Below are positions 1 to 11,866 of a stretch of 64,000 nucleotides of DNA, piece after piece. The DNA lies in assembly GCA_026874595.1 (NCBI GenBank), contig CM049306.1, forward strand, positions 4,724,019-4,788,018, read 5' to 3'. Each line of letters begins with the position of its first letter. Position 1 is the stretch's first letter. The stretch is from Sipunculus nudus (lineage: Eukaryota > Annelida > Sipuncula > Golfingiida > Sipunculidae). A model generated the notes under the pieces. That model made no database searches and was not told the DNA's origin. It was given only the letters and a program-made list of their open reading frames with translations. The position numbers and the translations under genes are program-made.

Positions 1-371
1 TGTTGAGCTAACAGGAACTAATCCCACAGCTTGCTTGATACCTGTCAGTCACAAAAGGAACACCACACAGGCCAAATATAAGATCAACATAAAAAGCAAA
101 AATTCAAGGAAATCCATGAATTATTGAGAAACAGGTGCTTCTGTATGAATTTTTATTCAATACAAACCAACTGTACTGAACTTTCAGAATGATGGTCATA
201 TTTTTTTTAGAAATCTTTGACCCAATCCTTTGCAATATAAGATAATTCATGAGATCATATGTTCAAAAGGAATTTTAGGATGGCCACCTGATGGCCATAT
301 TGGATTTCTGACAGGTCTGAAATCTGTCAACAAACATCCTTCTAAAAGGGACCTAATATTAAAAAAAAACT
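1..371. other. Left edge, repeat-derived in part
   Basis: No gene seen. Positions 285-330 match the dispersed motif GGCCATATTGGATTTCTGAC that recurs near 1820-1860 and 51660-51720. Confidence 0.4.
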
Positions 372-1775
372 AGGGACCCATGGGTCTCGATGCTCAGCTG
401 CATTTGTCTATAAGGATATATGTTTATGAGGTTTTCCAAAATATTGGTCCTGTGATCAGTTTGAAGCCAACCTGTCTACCCAAACTGGAGTTATCATCCA
501 TAAACTAATTTGTGAATGGAGGGGCCCTGTGACCTTAACCATTGACCTTATGACCCCAAAATCTAAAGGAAACTTCCCCTAATGGCAGGTGCACTACATG
601 TTGATGATGGAAGGATTGAGATGAAAAGGTTGGCTTAAAATGCATCCACAGTCTTTCTTTATAAGTGGGTACTGAGACCTTGACCTTTGACCTCATGACC
701 CCTAAATTGAACAGAATCTTTCCCTATTGGCAGGTTAGCAATATCTTGAAGATGGAAGGTTTGGGATGAAAAGTTTGGCTTCAAATGCATATGCATTCTT
801 TTTAAAGAAATAAGTCATGTGACCATGACCTTTGACCCGTTGGACCACAAAATCCACACTGTTCTTACTTTAGTAGTGAGTCATATATAAGTAAAGTTTG
901 AAACCAATATGTCAAACTAAACTGGAGTTATCATCTGGAAACTTTGAACAGGTGAACAGGTGAACAGGTGGCCCCTGTGACCTTGAAATTTGACCACGTG
1001 ACCCCAAATTCATTTATGCTCTCCCTATACTGGCAAGTCAGCTAAATATGCAAAATGGAAAGTTTAAAATGCAGCCATAATCTTTTTAAAAAGTGAGTCC
1101 TGTGACCTTGACCTTTGACATCATGACCCCAAAATCATATAGGTTCTTGCCTGAGTGGTGGGCTATATGTAAGTCAATTTGAAATCCATGTGTCAATACA
1201 ACCTGGAGTTATTATCTGGAATCAAATTTGTGTGGATGGATGGATGGACAGACAGACAGCTAAACAGACAGACAGACAGACAGGGTGATAACTATATGGC
1301 ATCCACTTGTGATCAATAAACACACCAGGTTTTGGGACACAAGATGTAATTACAGCTGAGAAACTGACATGATTGTTGTCATTTAATAATAAAAAAAATT
1401 TTTTAATATTTGTTAAAATAACAAAAAAATACAGGTGGCACCACCACTTTTTGGGAACTGACAAAACTAGTCATGGTTAATATTCAATGCAAGATTCATG
1501 ACAATCTATGCATTAATTATCAAGAAACTGGAGATTTTGTATTATAATTTGATTATTCTGGTGGGTACTTTCAAGCCCCATAGCTCGGAGGATATAGGTT
1601 GCAGTGACCTAATTTCAGGTTTCCAATGAGATTTTTTATTGACCTCCCTGGATATTCACTTAGAAGTTTCTAGGTCAAGCAGTTACGATTTGTGCCATGC
1701 TAACAGATGGCCGGACACCCGGACGGAAGACGGACAAAGCTCCATTCCTATACCTCTTACAGTCAGCTGAGCTAA
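372..1775 (+). mobile_element. Dispersed repeat element, copy 1 (AGGGACCCATGGGTC start, CAGCTGAGCTAA end)
   Basis: Begins with the recurrent start signature (372-400, AGGGACCCATGGGTC then GCTCAGCTG) and reaches the recurrent end signature AGTCAGCTGAGCTAA at 1761-1775. Inside are several degenerate modules built round GTGACCTTGACCTTTGACC, followed by a phrase like CCCCTATTGGCAGGTNAGC and a phrase like GGGATGAAAAGTTTGGCTT. A GGACGGA-type tail precedes the end. No transposase or reverse transcriptase is visible, so it is non-autonomous and of unassigned class. A (GGAT)n/(GACA)n microsatellite lies at 1236-1284. Confidence 0.5.
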
Positions 1776-2480
1776 AAATCACAGAAACTGCACTGACAAA
1801 AGGATTTCTAAGGTGGCTACCTGGCAGGCATAGTGGATTTCTGACAAGTCTGACATTTGATATCACATTTCCTCCAAAGAGAGACAAAACTTGTTGCAAA
1901 TGCTCCAAAGAATATTACAGTTATGAATGTCAAATACAATTCAAAAAGCATGATATGGTTGGAGAGCTCTCATATCAGATTTATGGACAAAGTGTAAGTC
2001 CAATATTTTTAAATTATCACCTTGCTTCTTAGTGGGGTCAGCAGGATAGGTAAACTGCAAAGCCTGAAATAAAAGAAATGCAGAAAGCATCACTAAGGGT
2101 CTTGTAAAGCAAATACAGCCATCCTAAATCCAGGTACAGACTCACAAATTATCAGAAAAAAGCACTTGCTGGTTTATCTGATGATTTGTATAAAAACTAT
2201 TTAGATATCTAGGAAACTAAGTTTATTGCCATGATTTCATAAAATAAACTGCAAAATGTTCCCATCATCTTATAAATCAGTAGCTTAACATTAATACAAT
2301 ACTCTTATAGTCTACCTTGGGCAACAGTGTGTTTTTGTTATGCACTGATGACGTACTTTTAGTGGGCTGATACAAAGGGAGTCATATAACACAAGTGTTG
2401 CTCACAATTACAGCCACACAGTGAGATGTACCAGTTAGAGTGCAATGGTATATACAAGAAAAGAGAGATGGTCTACAAAG
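1776..2480. other. No recognisable gene
   Basis: Apparently unique AT-rich intronic sequence; the short open frame overlapping its start begins inside the transposon tail and is not supported. Confidence 0.5.
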
Positions 2481-2489
2481 TAAGTTTTT

Positions 2490-3524
2490 ACTGTGAACAT
2501 CCCTGACCTATGACCTTGGCCTTTTGTCCACATATCAATTGGATTCTTTCTGGAGTGATGGGTAACTGCTTACCACTTAAACTACTAACCACTTAAAACT
2601 GGAGTAATCACTTGGCAACCAATGTGTGAATAACAATGACCTGCACCCTTTTACCTCCTGACCAGTTGACCCCCAAATCAATAAGTTATTCCTTCAAGCA
2701 AAAAGACCTATAAATACGAAGTCTGAATCAAATTGAGTGATGCATAGATGGGGCATATGTGAAAGACTGAAGGTTTGGGATGAACAGTTTAGCTTGAAAT
2801 ATGTTCACAAGCATTTGGAACAATTTAGTACTGTGACCTTGACCTCTGACCATTTGAAGTCAACATCAATAGGGTTCTTCCCCTATTGGTAGGTAAGCCA
2901 TATATGACATATGGAAGGTATAGGTTGAAAAGTTGGCTTTAAAAAGACTCCTCACAAGAAGTGTGTGCTGTGAACTTGACCTTGAAGGTATGGAATGAAA
3001 AGTCTAGCTTGAAATTAGTCCACAACCTTTTTAAAGAAGTGGATCATGTGACCTTTATGTTTGACCTTGTGACCTCAAAATCTTGGTTTGTGAGCCATAT
3101 GTGAAAGATCAAAGGTTTGGGATGAAAGGTTTGGCTTAAAATGCATCCACAAGCTTTTCAAAGAAGTTGGTCCTGTGACCCTGACCTTTGACCTCAAAAT
3201 TATTATGGTTCTTCCTCTGTTGGTAGGTGAGCCATATGTGAAAGATGGAAGATTTGGGATGAAAATTTTGGCAATAAGAATTAATTCTGGGGGGTGCAAA
3301 CACACCCTGTAACTTGGAGAATAAAGGTTGCAGTGACCTAATTTCAGGTTTGCAAGGAGATCTTTTTAGAACCTCTAAGACTACATAGGGTTCATGATCC
3401 TAGCACTTATGGTTACGATTTGTGCCCTGCTAATGGCCAGATGGCCGGCTGGCCGGACAGACAGAAGGATGACGGACAAAAAACCATCACTATAGCACAG
3501 CATGACTGAAAGTCAGCTGAGCTA
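2490..3524 (+). mobile_element. AGGTCA-module repeat block with hairpin 3' end
   Basis: At least four imperfect copies of a ~130-250 bp module (TGACCTTGACCTNTGACC, then a TTCTTCCCCTATTGGTAGGT-like phrase, then GATGGAAGNTTTGGGATGAAAAGTTTGGCTT). It ends in a GGCCGGACAGACAGAAGG-like tail and an imperfect hairpin closing in GTCAGCTGAGCTAA at 3511-3524. Same family as 372-1775. No start signature was found, so it is probably 5'-truncated. Confidence 0.5.
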
Positions 3525-6381
3525 AAAATGATTCAATCAACTGATTATCTTATGTTCCCTTTTATCTACCAAACATGGCTTGACCAAATGGGATATATAA
3601 ACATGCAGTGAGGAGCTCAAGTTACATATCTTGAACTAATGCTCTCAGCTAAAGGATAAAAGGCTTCAGGCAGCCATTTTTCTCTCTAATAAAAAAAAGA
3701 GCATCCAAAGGCATCACCAGAATGGGGGGGGGGGGGGCTAAAACTGTTGAAAGGTTTCAGGATTATTAAAATCTTAATCCATGGGGTGTGGGTTCAGGTT
3801 GCTGTATTTTCATATTAAAGGTAAAAAAGTATTAATATATAGGACCAGTTTAACTTACTTGTATATAAAAAGACAATTTGTGTCATTGGAAAAGTACCCT
3901 GCTATAGAGATGATACAGATTTATCTAGGTTTATCATAATCCTTTACATAAGTCTTATATTTTCCCTGAACTATGATCATTGGCTTTATTTGAATATGAA
4001 ACTAATAATTTTTATATCTCTTGACTTCTATCAACTCTACCAAATATAAGCACCAATGAAGTTTAACCAAACAAATCGCTCACTCAAGTAATTTCCTCAG
4101 TTTTAGGACACAGAGAGTTAATTACTGACAATGTGGATACTTTTTTCATGAATGTGTTCTGTTGAAGATATGTATGAATATACCTCAAGAAAACATCATA
4201 TTAATGAAAACATCATTTACCTAAAAAAAACAGTTGAAAAAGATCACAAACAAAAGCATATAATTATTTATTGTGCGAGTTAAAGACCAGGTGTTTAACT
4301 ATAACATTCCCTTTATGTCTATGAACTCCTGTAACATTAGCATTCAAAGTAATTACCCAGGGATGCTGTATAATGCAGGGACTTCAACTCTAATGTCTAA
4401 TATAGCACAGGACTTGGTTCTTAATCATATCTTGCCCAAGGATAAAATAAACGTCAAAGGCAATGTTTTAAGTCCTGGTAACACTAATCCTTCACAACTT
4501 GGACAGTTAACAGTTGACTAATTAAAGGTTAACAAACAACAAGAGCAAAGGGTGTCACATATCTCTTACCATGATCACCTATAAATGACTGACTTGTAAA
4601 TCCATGTTAACAAAAACAAATACTAACATCAGCAGGTTAAACAACAAACCACAGCCATTTAACCTTATGCTACAAGAAAACTCATGGAACATAAAATAAC
4701 ATGTGATGTTGAGCCTGTGTAATGAGACGGTGAACTTGTGATGTTGAGTCTGTGTAATGAGACGGTGAACTTGTGATGGTTTACGTTATGCTACAAGAAA
4801 ACTCATGGAACATAAAATAACATGCGATGTTGAGCCTTTGTAATGAGACGGTGAACTTGTGATGGTTTACGTTATACTTCGGTCTGACATGGCTCTCTGT
4901 TATAAGAACGAAAGCCTAAATGAGATTCTATTGAAGTAACATTGGTAAGCTCTGAAGAGCACTGATGGATGGGAGAACAGATATGGAAGCTGGAGGCTGG
5001 GATGCTGAAGATAAAGAGGAAGATGTAGAGGAAGATGAAGAACAGATTCACTCTCTGTCTTGTTGAATAATCATTTTTACAGTGACAGTGGGGTTTATAC
5101 ACAGCAGTGATTTAAGTCAAGTTTATGCACCCTGAAAAAAGATGTATACCTCCTAAACTAACTGGTCTATAACCAGTATAATGTGAATCCATTTAGAAGG
5201 TGACGGGACTCACTAGTTTACAGCTCAGATGTATGCAGTTCTCAGTTGAACACCAATTCCACAATGAAATACGAGTTCTGGGTCAGAGGGTTTTCTATTT
5301 TAACACTGGCATTGATGAAATGGGATACAGAAACAGTTCTTTCATCTTGAGCTGTTCATTAAAGGCCAAATAAAATGACCCTTAAACAGTCCTTTGGAAA
5401 TTAGGTTAATTGATGAGAGACAGACTTTATAAAAAGGAAAGTTTTTTCCTGAACTGTTTGTTGAAATGGATAACAATGGAAAAAGAGACACTGAGAAATA
5501 CCATATTGATTAAACATAAGACGACCACAGAGAATTTTTCTAAATCACAACCTAAATTTACTCAACTCTTCACCTCAAAACTTAACCAATCACTCAGCAT
5601 CAAAACATATACATAGAGAGTACGACCCTGCTGTTTAGGGATTGTGGGTAAAGAATCAGTTCCCTAATATGTGGGGCTTCTCAATGAACCAATGGTGCAG
5701 CTTTATATGAAGTGAAGAAAGTAGAAGAATCCCATGAAATAAAATAAAACATTTGATATCAGAAATATTTCAAGGCACGTGAATATTGATGTGACAATGA
5801 CAGGATAAATTAAGTAACATTTCCTTTGCATGAATATGTGAAATATAAACTGAAGGTTTTGTCTTGGATTTTCTGACACATTTTGTAATCTGACATTTCA
5901 GAAGAGAAGTCCTGGCTGTCCCACTGTCCCTGACTGGAACAGGTTTGTTTGGAGTAGAAATGACCTCTGGTAGAAGAGTGCTAACAAATATTACTAGTAT
6001 ATTTAGTGGGGATATTAAGTTATTCCAGTAGATGTCTGCAATGTAACTGTTCCCTGATGGAAAAGTGATGTACAAACAGAAAAAAATGTTTCAGTCTACC
6101 TGTATCTACCTACATCCAGAATCACCACCTCCAGTATTTAACCATGCACTTCTTCCCCACCTCAAGACCCACAATAAACGCACAGTTTAATGAAGATAAA
6201 TACTATAATGTGATATCACATTAGATTATATTATTCACACAAAAAAAACATACAAAGAGATGGCAAAATGGGAAGTTGCTACATTAACAAAGACTAAACA
6301 AGTTTTTTTCCCTAGTTTCTAATGATCTGCTAACTGCAAGAGTGATGTTGTGTGAGTGATGCTGAGATAATAACAAAAACA
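3525..6381. other. Intronic sequence without recognised gene
   Basis: A poly-G run (about 3725-3738) and a local tandem duplication are present; otherwise nothing recognisable on either strand. Confidence 0.5.
4676..4875 (+). repeat. Local tandem duplication
   Basis: A ~35-bp unit (GATGTTGAGCCTGTGTAATG then AGACGGTGAACTTGT) occurs three times, with the flanking phrase ACTCATGGAACATAAAATAA duplicated as well, so a larger ~115-bp segment was copied in tandem. Confidence 0.8.
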
Positions 6382-9093
6382 AGGGACCCATGGATCACGG
6401 CGCTCAGCTGATCGTGATTTGACTATAAATGTTTCTCCACTGTGATACTATATTGAGTCGAGAAAGCTTATGAATATCATGGACATGTTGGGCTATTATA
6501 AAGGAATGTAATGTAATATGTGAGTAAATGATAAATGAAATTACCTGATGGATTAATAGAGTAAAATATAGTGGTTTATTTTTATTTATTTAGGAGGGGT
6601 TGAAAATTGTGATATATTTGAGCAAATATGAATGCAATGACACCAGTAATAACTAGACATTTCTTGGCACTGCTGGTGCCATAGTATCGCCAGACAAATG
6701 AGGTTTTGTGGTATTTTGTTGATATAATGTGATGTATTTGTATTTAGCAATGAATTTGAGAAACATTTGTACAAAATATAGGAATATTTAAAGTGAAGGA
6801 GTGGCCCTTTTTAAGATATTCATGATTTTATGTTTTTCACCAAATATGGGAATATTCAAGGTCAAGGTCACTCTCATAGTCACGGTCATGACCCCAAATC
6901 AATAAACTGCATTCCAAAATATCCAACATTTGAAAAAAAAAATTAAATTAAAAAAAAAATAATTTAAATAAAATAAAATTTTAAAATTAAATTTAAAATT
7001 AAATATACCTCATTCCATAAACCATATCTATATACATGCATAACATGAAAGAAATCTGTCCATTACTGTTTGACTTATAATGCTCACAGTATATACTGTC
7101 AAGTGGCAATGATGGGGTATTCAAAGGCGCAAAAAACAAGAAAAGGACAACAGGTGGCGCCACCTATCTTCTGCAAAAGACCAAAATATCCAAGATCTTC
7201 CGTCAACTTGATTTTTGGACCAATCCATGCATCCCTTTTTAAGATATTCATGATTTTATGTGATTTTCACCATATATGGTAATATTCAAGGTCAAAGCCA
7301 CTCTCAAAGGAAAGGTCATGACCCCAAATTAAATATACATCATCCCATAACCCATACCTATGTACATGCATAATATTAAAGAAATCTGTCAATCAGTTTT
7401 TGACTTGTGATGCTAAAAGTACTGTCAAGTGGCAATGATGGGGGTATTAAACGGCACAAAAACAAGAAAAGGATACTAGGTGGCACCACCAGTTTCCGGT
7501 ACATGACATCACTATCCAAGATCTTTGTCCAACTTGATTTTTGGATAAATCCATGAAAGATTTCTTGAGATATTTAAGAATTTGTGTGATTTTCCCCAAA
7601 AATGGATCTATTCAAGGTCAAGGTCACTCTCCTAGTTGAGGTCATGACCCCATTTTAAATAGGCTTCATCCTCTCACCTATATCTATAAATATTCCTTGA
7701 ATCACTATTAAAAAGTTTTGCACACTGGAGTTTTCAGTACATGCTTAATTTTATTCACCAAAATAAAATAAAAGATTCAGCAAATTTGATAAAATAAAAC
7801 ATCTTTTCAAATAAAGTATACACGCTGTTGGTTGAATGAGGGACAAACAATATCATTGTGCTAATTACTATCCCAGTTTTAATTTATTACTGGAATTAAT
7901 AGTCAATTTCACACCTGGTGAAGTTTTTACTCTTCTGAAGTAAGGAATTACTTATCTGATGAACATCCACACTTTCATAGCAATACACCAGTTTGTGGAC
8001 ACAATTAAATGTACACTTTAATCATTGAAACCCTGGTGGTACAATACAAAATCTAAAATGTAGCATAGCCTAGAATAAGAATGAATCAAATACAGAAAAT
8101 AATAACATTCATCTAGTTTATGCACCATCTGGAGGGGGGGGGGGGAGTGCAGGGCAGAGGGGAAGCCTGCTGGTAGTGGCCAAGCTTAGCCAAGGCAAGC
8201 TGCCTGGGAATGTGTTGCATAATGCAAGTGAAGGCTGTACTACTAGGTGGGCTAGATGTAAACATTACTTGACATGGTGTATGAAAACGTGAATAAAAGC
8301 TATTCTTTCAAATCAATTTCTTTGACATTTCAGATTTTAAAAGATTAAATCCTTATATATATATGCTGTGAAAATTAAATCAACAGTGCCAAAGTTGGAC
8401 AAAATTTAAGGTATTGATTTTTTATTTATGCAAATAATTTGAAAAATTTGCAAAATTCATATATAATTTTGGGTAAACAATTGAATCTTGATTAAATAAA
8501 GTTATATTCCTGAAAAAAAGTCTCTAAGTTCAGCAATTCTCATGTTAGGTGAGTAAATAAATTTCCTGATTTTTTAAAAAATTGCAATATATTTTGGCCC
8601 ATAACTTCAAAATAATACGCAATACTGACCTAATTTTACTGAAAAAAAGTCCCTACCTTTAACACTTTTGGTCTTAAGTGACCAAATATCTTCCTGAATT
8701 TTTTACAAAGTCCATTATGTTTAGGCCCATAATTTTTTTAAATTATACAATACTGACTTAATTTCTGGCATGTACATAGGAACTATATAGAGGAATATTT
8801 ATGGTAAATATGAAGAAAACCAGATGAGGGGTTTTGATATTAGGCAGTCCCGAAGTGTAAAAATAGATTTCTAATAAAAAATTGAGGTTTTTCCTTAATA
8901 TTTTAAAGAAACGTAGTCCTATTGACATAATTTTCGGCATGGTAGGAGATTTTGGGGACATCTAACGGTATGCCGAATTTCAGATTCATAGGTCCAACGG
9001 TGTCAAAACGTGCCAGTCTTACGGACGGACATCCGGACGGACGGACAATGGACCACGACTATAGCTCAGTTGACTTATAGTCAGCTGAGCTAA
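6382..9093 (+). mobile_element. Dispersed repeat element, copy 2 (long form)
   Basis: Start signature at 6382-6410 (AGGGACCCATGGATCACGGC then GCTCAGCTG) and 3' end at 9062-9093, where a 14-bp stem (one G-T pair) with a TAT loop closes in CAGCTGAGCTAA. Contains GTCATGACCCCAAAT modules (6850-7660), palindromic GGTGGCGCCACC (7153-7164) and a segment from about 7698 to the end that is a close relative of 16182-17435. A poly-G run lies at about 8132-8145, and the GGACGGACATCCGGACGGAC tail at 9024-9043. No long open frame, so non-autonomous. It may be a composite of nested copies rather than one element. Confidence 0.5.
9062..9092 (+). repeat. 3'-terminal hairpin of the dispersed element
   Basis: TAGCTCAGTTGACT, loop TAT, AGTCAGCTGAGCTA. 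The two arms pair over 14 positions with a single G-T wobble. A diverged equivalent is at 17405-17435. Confidence 0.7.
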
Positions 9094-9779
9094 TGAAAAA
9101 GGACGTATCATAAAAATATACAAATCTATATTTGAACACAATTAGACAGAAGAGTAGGAGAAAGTGAAGAGGTTCACGTCTATGAATAATACAAAGGTTA
9201 GTTCATCTGTGATCCAGTCCTAGCCCTGACCATACCATTTTTTTAAGTTCTTATTCTTGAGAAATACTTCATCACAGAGAACAGCTTGCTTGGACACTTA
9301 TTCATTATAATTTTTTGTCAAAAGAAATAACAAAGGAATCAGTAAAAGCTGACCGGACCAAGTTAGCTGAGCTAAGAATTAACAATAAGGCCATGACCAC
9401 AATCATTTCCTACCATTCATCATGAATCCACATTTTACTCAGTAGGCAGACAGGGCAAGGTCCTGTCATTTGTTATTACTAATTACATACAAAAACCCCA
9501 ATCTCCCTGTCAACATTTCAACTGAATCTTCCAGGAATTCCTGCTGAATAATTATTAATGTGCAAAAAAGGTCACAAAGTCCACAAATCATCCCCTGACA
9601 ACTCAGTGACAAGCCATCAGTTGGTCTGGCTCTGTGGTAAATGCTTTGAATGGTGGTGACTGAAGGATAGCTGGTGTTGGGTGAATTTTTCATTTTTTAA
9701 TTATAAATTAGTGTAAGAAATAACTTTTAAAGGAAATGAGAATTTGCCTTCTTATAGGGAGTGTTTTTTTCATTTATAA
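9094..9779. other. No recognisable gene
   Basis: AT-rich sequence; a degenerate GTTAGCTGAGCTAA end signature at about 9361-9375 hints at another repeat remnant. Confidence 0.4.
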
Positions 9780-10440
9780 CGCAATGAATGATTAGTTATA
9801 AATATCCTGGTCTGTGTGTGACACAGCAGCCTCGACATCTCCTCCGCTTTCTCCAGCCACTCTTCTGCCGTCTGCTAGGACTGACAGATGCAGAGAGCAG
9901 CTTCCTGCCCCATGAAAATTGGCTTAAACAAGTTAGGCCTGGCATTAATTGTGGCAGCAATGAAATCAATTAGGCAGCCTTCCTGACAGTACAGGAAACA
10001 CATCCATCACCACACATACTGAGCAGAAATAAACCAGTAACAATCACAGCTTGCTGCCGCAGAAAACTACTTTCCCAAGTTGAACACAGCGGGCTGACCT
10101 GTGAGTGACATCATTACTGGTTAAGCATGGCCTTGCACTGTCAGCCTGGCAGCTGAAGCAGCACTATTACCTGTAAAACACCAAATACCTGGCTGTAGTT
10201 TGATACACGTCACTGCCACAGTCATTACACCAGCACAGACAGCCATTACTAACTGCTGCAGCGAATCAAAATGTCTTCCCCTCATTCCCTTTCCTGGGTC
10301 TGAAAATTGGTTAATTAATATCCAGAGCCTAATGGTCCAGCAAGAACATGCTAACATTTCAGCACTGTTTTTATTCATTCAGATTGATGTTTACAGTAAT
10401 CAGAAGGGAGCAGTAATCAGCGTATTCAGTGAGTGGTAAA
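9780..10440. promoter_or_regulatory. Candidate intronic regulatory block
   Basis: Compared with its surroundings this block has balanced base composition, no tandem structure and no match to the dispersed repeats in the window. It is dense in homeodomain-like cores (ATTAATTG, CAATTAG, GGTTAATTAATA) and E-box-like words. Open frames occur on both strands without splice logic or a family match, which is more typical of a conserved non-coding element than of an exon. Purely a composition-based inference. Confidence 0.3.
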
Positions 10441-10799
10441 TATCCATGGTTCTTAATGCCTGTTGATTTTTTTTATGAAAACTCTGACTGCAGAGGTGCA
10501 GAATATACCGAATTCATTAATTCTTAAAATATCAGATTGAAAAAAAAATGTTCCTCCTGATATTATAAGTACACTATTACAATATATCTCATGTAGTTAA
10601 TGCTTTTGTTCTTTGAAAAGAACATTTTTATTGTTGCCTGGATGTATTCAAGTATTGTATCATAATAAGTAATTTGTTTTGATCAAATCTCACAAGACCC
10701 TGGATATATTTAATCTACCTTCTGGAGGAACAAGGAATGGTGGTATAAACTGGCAAGACATTATCAAAAGAAAGATTACATCCCTAATCTAGCATTCCA
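10441..10799. other. No recognisable gene
   Basis: AT-rich, nothing recognised on either strand. Confidence 0.5.
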
Positions 10800-11866
10800 T
10801 ATATATGCAGTCTGTATGCAGCAATACATGGATGAGATGTCATATGCAGTATGTATGCAGCAATTCATGGATGAGTAGAGATGTCATATGCAATCTGTAT
10901 GCAGCAATACATGGATAAGTAGAGATGTCATATGCAGTCTGTATGCATCAATACATGGATGAGTAGAGATGTCATATGTAGTCTGTCTGCAGCAAAACAT
11001 TGATGAGCAGAGATGTCATATGCAGTATATATGCAGCAATACGTGGATGAATAGAGATGCCATATGCAGTCTGTATGCAGCAATACATTGATGAGCAGAG
11101 ATGTCATATGCAGTATGTATGCAGCATTACATGGATGAGTAGAGATATCATATGCAGTCTGTCCGCAGCAATCTGTGGATGAGATGAGATGTCTTATGCA
11201 GTCTGTATGCAGCAATACATGTATGAGTAGGGATGTCATATGCAGTCTGTATGCAGCAATCCATGGATGAGTAGAGATGTCATATATGCAGTCTTTATGC
11301 AGCAATACATGGATGAGTAGAAATGTCATATGCAGTCTGTATGCAGCAATACATGGATGTGTAGAGATGTCATATGAAGTCTGTATGCAGCAGTACATGG
11401 ATGAGTAGAGATGTCATATGTAGTCTGTATGCACCAATACATGGACGATTAGAGATGTCATATATGCAGTCTGTAAGCAGCAATACATGGATGAATAGAG
11501 ATGTCATATGCAGTCTGTATGCAGCAATCTGTGGATCAGTAGAGGTAACATATATGCAGGTTGTATGTAGCAGTACATGGATGAGTAGAGATGTCATAAG
11601 AGGTCTGTATGCACCAGTACATGGATGAGCAGATGTCATATGCAGTCTGTATGCAGCAATCCATGGATAAGTAGAGATGTCATATGAAGTCTGTATGCAG
11701 CAGTACATGGAGGATTAGAGATGTCATATATGCAGTCTGTAATCAGCAATACATGGATGAGTAAAGATGTCATATGCAGTCTGTATGCAGCAATCTGTGG
11801 ATGAGTAGAGATGTCATATGCAGTCTGTATGCAGCAGTACATGGATGTCAGAGTAGAGATGTCATT
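10800..11866 (+). repeat. 44-bp minisatellite
   Basis: About 24 imperfect copies of a unit reading GAGATGTCATATGCAGTCTG followed by TATGCAGCAATACATGGATG and AGTA. Variants change AATACATGG to AATCTGTGG or AGTACATGG, or insert AT. Open frames on both strands through the array are repeat artefacts. Confidence 0.95.

Noticed and set aside
1697-2032. 111-codon plus-strand frame
   Set aside because: Starts inside the GGACGGA tail of a dispersed repeat and crosses its end; no family resemblance.
3725-3738. Poly-G runs (also near 8132, 16611, 32113, 57698) as quadruplex elements
   Set aside because: Homopolymers of variable length, several of them inside homologous repeat copies; no separate structural claim is justified from sequence alone.
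10928-11842. Frames of 68-156 codons in the 44-bp array
   Set aside because: Tandem-repeat artefacts on both strands, with the peptide simply translating the monomer.
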